A stretch of DNA of 36,041 nucleotides, taken from contig NYZC01000326.1 of the NCBI GenBank assembly GCA_002686995.1, forward strand, positions 1 to 36,041. The letters run 5' to 3'. This DNA comes from Phycisphaeraceae bacterium. GTDB lineage: Bacteria > Planctomycetota > Phycisphaerae > Phycisphaerales > Phycisphaeraceae. The notes beneath the pieces were generated by a model. It was not told the origin of the DNA. It saw only the letters and a list, made by a program, of their open reading frames with translations, and searched no databases. The translations under genes were made by a program, and so were the position numbers. Positions 1 through 6,416 of this stretch are shown piece after piece; the stretch's first letter is position 1, and the number at the start of each line of letters is the position of its first letter.

Positions 1-59
1 GCGTTGGTCTGGACGTCCATCTCGATCTCGTTCACCTCAAGGATGACTGGTTCGAGCTG

Positions 60-272
60 TTAGCGGTAAATGGTCAGTTCGTCGGCGCTGCCGAAGCAAT
101 GCTTCGCGGGGATCTCGAACCGCTGCGCGAAACCGCGGCGGCGGACGTCATCCGGATCCGCCACGGCCACGATCCGCATCCTGTCCGGATGCTGCAACGC
201 GTATTTGCTGTAGACGACCGATCGATTGCCGGCGCCGACGATCGCGGTCAATAATGGCTGGCGTTTCGACAT
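60..272 (-). pseudogene. Truncated Gfo/Idh/MocA-family oxidoreductase (N-terminal Rossmann fragment)
   Basis: The roughly 70 readable residues start with a beta strand and the dinucleotide-binding turn VGAGNRS. They continue through a second strand (RIVAVADPD) to a segment ending in CFGSADEL, which is the usual first half of the NAD(P)-binding domain of Gfo/Idh/MocA dehydrogenases. Members of the family are normally 330-450 residues, but this frame stops (TAA) just after that point. The other two frames of the remaining 60 bases do not resume a recognisable Gfo sequence, so it looks truncated by rearrangement or an assembly join rather than by a simple frameshift. A GTG at 284 is in frame, but ATG at 272 gives the usual N-terminus. 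It lies 46 bases downstream of the SDR gene on the same strand and was probably its operon partner. Full-length relatives oxidise or epimerise sugars and cyclitols; this fragment should be inactive. Confidence 0.6.
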
Positions 273-318
273 CCTGATTCTCACTGCACAAGTCGGAAAT
301 AACGCTCCTCGCTCCTCG

Positions 319-1095
319 CTACGCGCTCGTGGGCCCGCCCGGGATCTCCATGAAGCGTCGATTGTCCTGGCAGGCGATCTGGCCGCCGTCGACGATCAGG
401 TCCTGGCCGGTCACGAAGGACGCTTCGTCGGAGAGCAGGAAGGCGATCACGGACGCGATCTCATCGGGTTGAGCGTAACGATCCATGGGAATCAGCTTCT
501 TGTAGGCGAATTCAAACACCGGATCGTGGAGCACCGCCGCTTCGACCGGCGTGTCGACCACGCCGGGGCAGACCGCGTTGACGCGGATGTGGTCGCTCGC
601 CAACTCGCCCGCGGCCGTGCGGGTCAGGGCCATCAATCCTGCCTTGGACGCGTCGTAGCCGCACTTGCCGGTGCTGGATCGATACGCATTACGGCTCGCA
701 ACGTTGACGATGGCGCCGCCGCCGGCACGCTGCATGTCGGGGACGAGCGCGCGGATCAGGACAAACGGGGCGGAAAGGTTGACGGCGAGGATCCGCTGCC
801 AGTCGGCATTGGCAGTCTCGACGATGGCGTTGCTGCTGACGATGCCCGCGTTGTTGACCAGTCCGGTGACGGGGCCGTGCTCGTCCAGAACCGGGCGGAT
901 CGCGCCCTCGATGCGGTCCGTCAGCGCGAGGTCGATCTCCACGACGGTCAACCGGCCTTCGCTTTCCGGCGCGGACCACCATTCGGCGCCCGGTCGATCC
1001 AGCGCGATGACATGATGGCCCAGGCGCAGCAGGCGCTGCGCCGTGGCTTCGCCGATGCCCCGGGCGGCGCCCGTGACCAGGACGGTCCGGTTCAT
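319..1095 (-). CDS. SDR-family NAD(P)-dependent oxidoreductase (classical type)
   Basis: This 258-residue protein has the length and motif order of a classical short-chain dehydrogenase. The cofactor turn TGAARGIG is at residues 8-15 and NNAG at 81-84. The catalytic Ser134, Tyr147 (in YDASK) and Lys151 are all present. Asp33 at the end of the second strand favours NAD(H) over NADP(H). The start at 1095 is chosen because it overlaps the TGA of the upstream VOC gene by four bases (ATGA), which implies translational coupling; a longer frame to 1182 would add 29 residues with no family counterpart. The likely role is a cytoplasmic step oxidising or reducing a hydroxyl or keto group of a sugar-derived intermediate. 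The substrate cannot be assigned from sequence. It is followed by the truncated Gfo/Idh/MocA gene. Confidence 0.9.
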   Translation of the reverse strand: MNRTVLVTGAARGIGEATAQRLLRLGHHVIALDRPGAEWWSAPESEGRLTVVEIDLALTDRIEGAIRPVLDEHGPVTGLVNNAGIVSSNAIVETANADWQRILAVNLSAPFVLIRALVPDMQRAGGGAIVNVASRNAYRSSTGKCGYDASKAGLMALTRTAAGELASDHIRVNAVCPGVVDTPVEAAVLHDPVFEFAYKKLIPMDRYAQPDEIASVIAFLLSDEASFVTGQDLIVDGGQIACQDNRRFMEIPGGPTSA

Positions 1096-1559
1096 GACGC
1101 GTCCTCGATGGCGACCATGGGCTGATACAGCTCGATCTGCAGACCGTCGGGATCGAACACGTACAGGGCCCGGGCCACGCACCGGCCATCGCGCTCGATG
1201 TCGACCGGCGGGCTCAGGGTCCTGATGCGCTCCCGCTGGAAGCGTTCGTAATCCGCCTGGATGTCGTCGACCTCGACCGCGAGCGTGGCGAAGCCGACAT
1301 GGTTCACACCCGCAGGGCTGCCGGTCGGCGCCGGCTCGGTGAACTGAAGCAGGCCGATCATGGAGCGCTGATCCTTGTCGCGCAGCATGGCGATGCGCAC
1401 CTGCACCTTGTCGAAACCCATGATCGCCCGGTAGGCCGGCGGATCGTCGCGAAACGCATCGTAGATCAGTTCGAAGCCCAGGACGTCGCGATAGAAGTGC
1501 AGCGAGCGATCCATGTCGCTGACGCTGATCTTGGTGTGATGGATGCCGGTGGCGCTCAT
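1092..1559 (-). CDS. VOC-family (glyoxalase/extradiol dioxygenase-like) protein
   Basis: This 155-residue single-domain vicinal-oxygen-chelate protein has two beta-alpha-beta-beta-beta modules. The first begins IHHTKISVSDMDRS and the second NHVGFATLAVEVDD. His8, His87 and Glu143 (in IELYQ) sit at the usual metal-ligand places, with Glu75 a probable fourth ligand, so it is probably a divalent-metal enzyme. VOC members include glyoxalase I, epimerases and ring-cleaving dioxygenases, and the sequence does not separate these. The ATG at 1559 is used because the frame upstream of it (to 1745) runs through a C/G-rich repeat and has no VOC-like sequence. Its TGA overlaps the ATG of the downstream SDR gene, so the two are cotranscribed. 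It is divergent from the small Asp-box gene at 1797. Confidence 0.88.
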   Translation of the reverse strand: MSATGIHHTKISVSDMDRSLHFYRDVLGFELIYDAFRDDPPAYRAIMGFDKVQVRIAMLRDKDQRSMIGLLQFTEPAPTGSPAGVNHVGFATLAVEVDDIQADYERFQRERIRTLSPPVDIERDGRCVARALYVFDPDGLQIELYQPMVAIEDAS

Positions 1560-1650
1560 GGTGGCGAAGAGTCTAGAGGATTCGCAGCGCTTTCGCCGTT
1601 CGGCGCGGGATGTAGCCTGTAACCCATCGACACGAAAGGCCGTCAAGGGG

Positions 1651-1716
1651 ATACCCCCCCAACCCCCCCTTACAAAGGGGGGGCTTTCTTTAGTCCCCTT
1701 CGTAAAGGGGGGGTAT
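1651..1716. repeat. C/G-tract palindromic repeat (nested hairpins)
   Basis: An outer 10-bp perfect inverted repeat (ATACCCCCCC at 1651-1660, GGGGGGGTAT at 1707-1716) encloses two hairpins. The first has a 9-bp stem (1663-1671 with 1675-1683) and loop ACA. The second has a 6-bp stem (1695-1700 with 1705-1710) and loop CGTA. The two half-elements share the pattern of a C tract, TT, a short loop, AA and a G tract. It sits in the 237-base divergent gap between the VOC and Asp-box genes. It resembles the dispersed REP-like C-rich elements known from many bacterial genomes; only one copy is visible here. Confidence 0.75.
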
Positions 1717-1796
1717 TCTGGCGATCGGTTTGTTCCATCAATCAATGCTAGATTGGTCCGCTTTCAGCATGCCGCCACTGAACAAGGACACGAACG

Positions 1797-3047
1797 ATGG
1801 TCGTGGACACGGACCTGCACACCAACGACCAGCCCGTATCGACCGGCAAGCCGCTCGACGCGGACCGGTTCCCTTACAGCTACATCGTGGAGCCGCAGAG
1901 ACCGCCTATCGCCGTCGAAGGCACGCTGTGTCGGGGCAAGGACGGAGCCATCTACTTTTCGACCAACGACGTGGTACTGCACGACGATCCAAAAGACGAT
2001 TACCGCGTGCTGTGGATGAAATCGTCCACCGACAACGGCCGCACCTGGGGAGAGAAATGGCGGCTGAAGGATCTGTCGGGCAACGATATCGAAGGCCTGC
2101 ACAACACGCTGCTGCGGCTCGAGTCCGGCCGGTTGGGCCTGGTTTACAGCTCGCTGAACGTGCCCGACGGTCGAACCGGGCGCGACGGCGGCACGCTTTT
2201 CCGTTCCAGCGACGATGAAGGCAGGACGTGGTCCGATCCGACGGTCATCGAACCGAGATTCGGCATCTGCTGCACCGGCCACGCCATCGTGCTCGAGGGC
2301 GGTCGCATCGTCGTGCCCGTGTTCAAGTGGATCAGCTACGATCCAACCGGCGAGGCCGAGAGCATGATCTCGCCGAGCCTGTCGTATTCATACGTGTACG
2401 TGTCGGACGACCAGGGCCGGACCTGGACCCAGTCCCTGAGCGAGCTGTTCGTCAGTCACTACCGCGCCGCCTACGATCTCGAGGAGCCGGCGGTCATCGA
2501 ACTGAATGACGGCCGATTGCTCATGCATCTGCGCTGCCAGCTTGGCGGCGGCTATCGCTGCTTCTCCGATGACCAGGGGATCAGTTGGACGAGGCCCGAA
2601 CGGCTGCCCTACGCCGCCGGTTACACGCCCCACTGTCTCAAACGCAACCCCACGACCGGCCACCTGCTGACCATGTGGACACAGGTGTCGCGACAGGAGA
2701 TCCTCTGCGGGCTGCACCGGCATCGACTCACCTGCGCCGTCTCCAGGGATGAGGGCCGGACGTGGGAGAACTTCAAGAACCTCGAATCGCTCGATGACCT
2801 GACCGTCGTCAATCCACCTCCGACTGATCGGTTCGAGGTGATCGAGCAGTGGGAAGACTACGGCTACTACCAGCCGGTCAACACGGAGCGCTATCACCGC
2901 GCCCCCGGCGTCCTGAGGATCGGATATCCCGACGTATTGTTCGTGGACGACGAAGCGATCATCGTCTACGACCACGGCATGGGCACGCTTGGCGAAAGCG
3001 GCGGCATCAAGCAGCGAATCATTCCGGGAGATTGGTTTTCGCAATAG
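1797..3047 (+). CDS. Small Asp-box (BNR) beta-propeller protein, exo-sialidase-like (copy A)
   Basis: This 416-residue protein contains five Asp-box motifs of the form S-x-D-x-G-x-T/S-W, near residues 77-84, 138-145, 203-210, 257-264 and 316-323. This spacing is typical of a six-bladed sialidase-type propeller. A double-cysteine motif CCTGHA (158-163) is followed by GGRIVVPVFKWIS; the same block is in the paralogue at 25035-26255. I do not find the F/Y-RIP motif that supplies an arginine in proven sialidases, so the catalytic activity is unproven. No signal peptide is visible, so it is predicted to be cytoplasmic. The start is supported by AAGGA at 1784-1788, eight bases before the ATG. It is transcribed away from the VOC-SDR operon. 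Databases would probably call it exo-alpha-sialidase. Confidence 0.88.
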   Translation: MVVDTDLHTNDQPVSTGKPLDADRFPYSYIVEPQRPPIAVEGTLCRGKDGAIYFSTNDVVLHDDPKDDYRVLWMKSSTDNGRTWGEKWRLKDLSGNDIEGLHNTLLRLESGRLGLVYSSLNVPDGRTGRDGGTLFRSSDDEGRTWSDPTVIEPRFGICCTGHAIVLEGGRIVVPVFKWISYDPTGEAESMISPSLSYSYVYVSDDQGRTWTQSLSELFVSHYRAAYDLEEPAVIELNDGRLLMHLRCQLGGGYRCFSDDQGISWTRPERLPYAAGYTPHCLKRNPTTGHLLTMWTQVSRQEILCGLHRHRLTCAVSRDEGRTWENFKNLESLDDLTVVNPPPTDRFEVIEQWEDYGYYQPVNTERYHRAPGVLRIGYPDVLFVDDEAIIVYDHGMGTLGESGGIKQRIIPGDWFSQ

Positions 3048-3126
3048 GGTGTAATCGATCGGCCGCGGCTTCATGGCGAAGAAAACCCACAGCGCGGGCT
3101 CTGGCTCGCAACCCAGTGCCAGGAAG

Positions 3127-3466
3127 GCCTCTCACGCAGACACGGAGGCACGGAGGGGGAATAGGGTCACGACCAATCCTGTTCGGCGCTCGGGTTGCAG
3201 TGTAGATATCGGGGCCGGCCCCGAGGTCAGCCTCCAGTGATTGCTGTTTGCGTTGTTCCGTATCTCCGGACGCTTGCCGAGCCGGGCCGTACTCGGCCCG
3301 GAGTCGGCACGCGCCTGCACGCACTTCGGGCCGTCGCATCCAAGTTTCAACGCCAGCGCGCGACCGATCGAGTACGAGTACGAGGACGATTGCGCAAAAC
3401 AGGATTGGGTCACGACCGCGCACCCCTCCTATCTCCTCTCCGTGTCTCTGTGCCTCCGTGAGAGGC
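3127..3466. repeat. 340-bp non-coding element flanked by 29-nt inverted repeats
   Basis: The left arm at 3127-3155 begins GCCTCTCACGCAGAC. The right arm at 3438-3466 is its reverse complement with about four substitutions. Just inside lie a 9-nt inverted pair (AATCCTGTT at 3175-3183, AACAGGATT at 3398-3406) and an 11-nt perfect direct repeat (GGGTCACGACC at 3164-3174 and 3407-3417). The arms resemble the 'CTCCGTG...CTCCGTGAG' type of dispersed intergenic repeat seen in many environmental genomes. The element could be a small non-autonomous mobile element or two inverted copies of a dispersed repeat. No target-site duplication is obvious. Confidence 0.6.
3276..3308. terminator. GC-rich hairpin between convergent genes (possible bidirectional terminator)
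   Basis: GGGCCG pairs with CGGCCC around a four-base loop. An outer GCCGA/TCGGC stem is separated from it by a small bulge. It lies between two convergent genes, but neither side has a T tract, so a factor-independent terminator is only a possibility. Confidence 0.3.
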
Positions 3467-3485
3467 AAGAAGTTCCACCTGCCTC

Positions 3486-5543
3486 TCACCCAACCCGCCA
3501 CTGAACCAGGACGGCGCCGGTGCTGACCTTTGAGTAGCCGGTGAGGATCGATCCATCCGGCAGCAGGGTCGAGCTGAGGTGACCGCACGCTCCACGGATC
3601 CACTGCTCGCCGTCGCAGTGGACGAAGTCATCGAGCACGATCATGTTCCCGGTGTCCCAGGTCGCCCCGTGATCACGGCTGACCACGGCGTCGCAGCCGC
3701 GCCGATAGCTGGCGAGCCGGCCGTCACGGAAATCGACGCGGCGAATGACGACCATGACCAGGTCGCCGCTTTCCATCTTCAGCAGCGTCGGGTGGTGCCG
3801 TCCACCCTCGAACACGGTTTGCAGCGGCGACCACGTGTCTCCGTCGTCATCGGAGATGGAGACGGCGGTTCCCTCCAGACCGTCCTCGAAGTGCGGATGA
3901 TCGTGAAACGCCGGGGGCACCCAGGTGCGCAGGGCGGCGACCAGCCGGCCGTTGGCGGCGCGCACCAGCGAACCTTCTCCGCAGCAGAAGTCATACGTTC
4001 GACCCTCGTGATCGACGATCTTGCGCCACGCCCGGGGCTCGTCGACACGCGGCCAGGTGCGCCCGCCGTCGTGCGACCATCGAATGAATTGCCGGATCTT
4101 CCAGTAAGGGGCCGCGCCTTCGAGTGTCTGCCCGGTCTGGACGAGGCGCACCGCGCGTCCCTGGTCATCACGTTCCACCAGCGGACTGCCTTCGAATCCC
4201 AGATGCAGCCCGTCCGGGGCCGGCGGCGACGCGACGCGCTCGGGCCAGGTGCGCCCGTAGTCGTGGCTGAACATCCGCATCGGCTCGCTCGTGTCGCCCG
4301 CTTCGAACGTGACCTCGCCCGCGCCGAGATACGCCAGCATCATGGGACGCATGTGGACGCCGTCGAGCGCCGTGTAGTCATCCCAGGTCGCGCCGCCGTC
4401 GTCACTGCGCGTGACCACCGTCTGCAGCAGGTCTCCCATCGTGACGGCCTCGGCCGCCGCGACGCAGATGACCTGCCCGTTATCCATGGTCGCGAGGCCG
4501 TAGGGAATGATCGGGCGGCCCTCGTAACGCGGCATCACCTGCTGATGTGCGGACTGGCAGATACAGCCGCCTCGACCGTCGCCGCGCCGGACGAAATGCT
4601 CTTTCCACGACAGAGGCTCGGATTCGACGAGGATCCGGTTCTCGCTCACGCAACGGCCGGAGTCGAGTTCGTGAAGCGACACGTGGAGGGTGCCGTGCCT
4701 GAATCCCGTCGGCACCCGAATCGCGACGGGCTCGACCTGCGACGCACCGGCCCCCACGCTCAGACGACTTCGGGTGCGGGCCGGGTCGCCGTCGCGGTCC
4801 TGCATGAACTGCGCCCGCAACTCGACCTCTCGATGCTCGCCGCCCAGGCGGGTCACCTTCACTCGCTGATGGTGGACGACCCTTGCGCCTTGCGCCACGG
4901 TTCGCCCGCGCCCGGACGGCCCGACGCACCACGCGAACCGCTGGAGCCGGTCGGGGCGCTCGAACACTGCCTCGCCGATCGCGTGGCGCGGCATCCAGAA
5001 CGCGCGGTTCTCGAGCGCCGGGTAGCTGTAGCAGCCGGTCTCGCTGCCCTCGCCACCGTGCGCGAGGACGCGGGTGAGGTTGAACCGAATTCGAGACAGG
5101 CCCGCCTCCGAGCGTCCAAGCTGGCTGAGCGGAAGCCGAAGGCACGCGGACCATTCGTCGGACCGGAGTCCGGCCGCGCAGTCGATCTCGCCCGGCCACG
5201 GGTCGTGACCGCCGCTTTGCAGCTCGAGCTGCGTCGAGAACCGGCCGTCCGGATAGCAGACGAACAGCCCCGCGCGCCGTCCGGCGCGCTCGGAATCGAT
5301 GAGGACCTGCACGTTCTGCCGGGAAAGATTGGTCGATGTTTGCCCGCTCAACGCTCGGCACTTCACGGCGACGAAAAGGCTCTCGTCGTCGTGGGCGATC
5401 GCGAAGGCCGTGCCGGGCGCCGGCTCGGCGCCGGGACACCCGGGCGTCGTGAACTGTTCGTGCCACGACAGGGTCGCCCAGGGATCGGCGGAGACGTCGC
5501 CCGTCATCGTCGGCGCGGCGGGAAGGTATTGAATCTGGATCAT
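3486..5543 (-). CDS. Large three-part protein: CBM9-like domain plus Asp-box propeller (copy A)
   Basis: This 685-residue protein has three parts. Residues 1 to about 200 resemble family 9 carbohydrate-binding or DOMON-type domains (small-protein substitution pattern, FAIAHDDESLFVAVKC, RIRFNLTRV). Residues about 205-305 look like a beta-sandwich linker. From about 335 to the end is a propeller with five Asp boxes (SDDGGATW, SHDYGRTW, SHDGGRTW, SDDDGDTW, SRDHGATW). A conserved RRGDGRGGCIC segment joins parts two and three. No F/Y-RIP motif and no signal peptide are seen, so intracellular location is predicted. The start at 5543 matches the N-terminus of the paralogue (MIRIQY); ATG 5552 would add three residues, and the longer frame to 6044 crosses the PhyH gene on the other strand. 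A sialidase-type glycosidase or lyase is possible but unproven. It is divergent from the PhyH operon across about 60 bases. Confidence 0.85.
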   Translation of the reverse strand: MIQIQYLPAAPTMTGDVSADPWATLSWHEQFTTPGCPGAEPAPGTAFAIAHDDESLFVAVKCRALSGQTSTNLSRQNVQVLIDSERAGRRAGLFVCYPDGRFSTQLELQSGGHDPWPGEIDCAAGLRSDEWSACLRLPLSQLGRSEAGLSRIRFNLTRVLAHGGEGSETGCYSYPALENRAFWMPRHAIGEAVFERPDRLQRFAWCVGPSGRGRTVAQGARVVHHQRVKVTRLGGEHREVELRAQFMQDRDGDPARTRSRLSVGAGASQVEPVAIRVPTGFRHGTLHVSLHELDSGRCVSENRILVESEPLSWKEHFVRRGDGRGGCICQSAHQQVMPRYEGRPIIPYGLATMDNGQVICVAAAEAVTMGDLLQTVVTRSDDGGATWDDYTALDGVHMRPMMLAYLGAGEVTFEAGDTSEPMRMFSHDYGRTWPERVASPPAPDGLHLGFEGSPLVERDDQGRAVRLVQTGQTLEGAAPYWKIRQFIRWSHDGGRTWPRVDEPRAWRKIVDHEGRTYDFCCGEGSLVRAANGRLVAALRTWVPPAFHDHPHFEDGLEGTAVSISDDDGDTWSPLQTVFEGGRHHPTLLKMESGDLVMVVIRRVDFRDGRLASYRRGCDAVVSRDHGATWDTGNMIVLDDFVHCDGEQWIRGACGHLSSTLLPDGSILTGYSKVSTGAVLVQWRVG

Positions 5544-5603
5544 GGCAGGCATGATAAGATGACATCGCCGTTCGAAAGATGTCGGTTGCGATGAACCGAG
5601 TTG

Positions 5604-6416
5604 ATGCCATCCATGCTCACCGACCAGCAGGTCCGACACTTCCACACGTTCGGCTTCCTCGTGCTTCGGCAGGTCCTGACCCCGCAAGAGGTGGAAAGGA
5701 TCGATCGTGAATTCGAAATCGGTCTGGCCGAAGCCGAATCCGTGCCGCGCGCCGCGGGGGAAAGAAAGCAGCTGACCTGGGCCAACCTGCGCCCGGAGAT
5801 GCCTTTCACCACCGCGCTGTTCGAGGATCCCCGATGCGCGGGCGTGGCCGAGCGACTGTACGGGGCCGACGTCGTCGGCTGCGATTCGGGCGCGAGTCAT
5901 TTTGCCGGAACCCAGTCGGCGTGGCATCCCGACTCGCAGGACCGGCACCTGTTCGGATTCAAGCTGGCCTTTTATTTGCAGCCGCTCGACGCCGACAGCG
6001 GCGCCCTGCGCTTCCTGCCCGGATCGCACCTGAGCCCGTATCACGAAACCCTGTTCGACCTACTGTGGCCGAACGGGGATGCGAGCGGTCGCGACGTCAG
6101 GGTCCCGGAGTATCCCGGCTTCGCGTGCAAGTCGAACCCTGGTGACGCGGTCGCGTTCAACTTCCACGTCTGGCACGGCAGTTGGGGAGGCTCCACGGAC
6201 CGCCGCCTGGTGTCGTTTCAATTCCAGAAGAGTCCGAAGACGCCCGAAGAGCAGGCTTCGATTCGCAACCACGTGCAGACGACCGAGCGGATCCTCGAGG
6301 AATTCGGCCGAACCGAGCCGCCGCACCATCCCGACTGGGTCGCGAATGCCGGTGCCAGCCCGTTGCGGGCAAAGTGGATCTCAAGGCTGCGCCAATGGGG
6401 CTACATTAGATCATGA
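5604..6416 (+). CDS. Phytanoyl-CoA dioxygenase (PhyH)-family Fe(II)/2-oxoglutarate oxygenase (copy A)
   Basis: This 270-residue cupin-fold oxygenase carries the 2-His-1-carboxylate iron triad: His108 and Asp110 in AWHPDSQD, and distal His191 in VWHGSW. Arg200/201 follow and should bind 2-oxoglutarate. FYLQPLDADSGALRFLPGSH is the characteristic mid-domain strand pair. The expected reaction is hydroxylation or oxidative cleavage of a small substrate coupled to decarboxylation of 2-oxoglutarate in the cytoplasm. Bacterial PhyH proteins act on very diverse molecules, so the substrate is open. ATG 5604 is used, with ATG 5613 an alternative; no clear ribosome-binding site separates them. Its TGA overlaps the ATG of the next gene (ATGA), so it heads a coupled three-gene operon. 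Confidence 0.9.
   Translation: MPSMLTDQQVRHFHTFGFLVLRQVLTPQEVERIDREFEIGLAEAESVPRAAGERKQLTWANLRPEMPFTTALFEDPRCAGVAERLYGADVVGCDSGASHFAGTQSAWHPDSQDRHLFGFKLAFYLQPLDADSGALRFLPGSHLSPYHETLFDLLWPNGDASGRDVRVPEYPGFACKSNPGDAVAFNFHVWHGSWGGSTDRRLVSFQFQKSPKTPEEQASIRNHVQTTERILEEFGRTEPPHHPDWVANAGASPLRAKWISRLRQWGYIRS

Larger units (their letters stand above)
3048..3485. other. Gene-free stretch between convergent genes; contains an inverted-repeat-bounded element
   Basis: There are 438 bases with no credible coding region between the convergent ends of two Asp-box genes. Short open frames here lack family resemblance and run through repeats. The stretch holds 29-nt imperfect inverted repeats (3127-3155 and 3438-3466), nested shorter repeats and a GC-rich hairpin (3276-3308). 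I see no transposase and no RNA gene. Confidence 0.7.

Noticed and set aside
1797..3047. Firm call as a sialidase with a sialic-acid pathway
   Set aside because: No F/Y-RIP motif is seen, and no sialic-acid lyase, kinase or transporter (NanA/NanK/NanT-like) is in the window; Asp boxes alone do not define sialidase activity.
3195..3526. Small open frames of 80-95 codons in the gene-free stretch
   Set aside because: They overlap each other, run through inverted repeats and show no family resemblance or ribosome-binding site.
3579..5594. Long open frame (671 codons) on the plus strand opposite the large Asp-box gene
   Set aside because: It is an antisense shadow caused by high GC. Its translation has no domain signature, whereas the minus strand shows Asp boxes and a paralogue.
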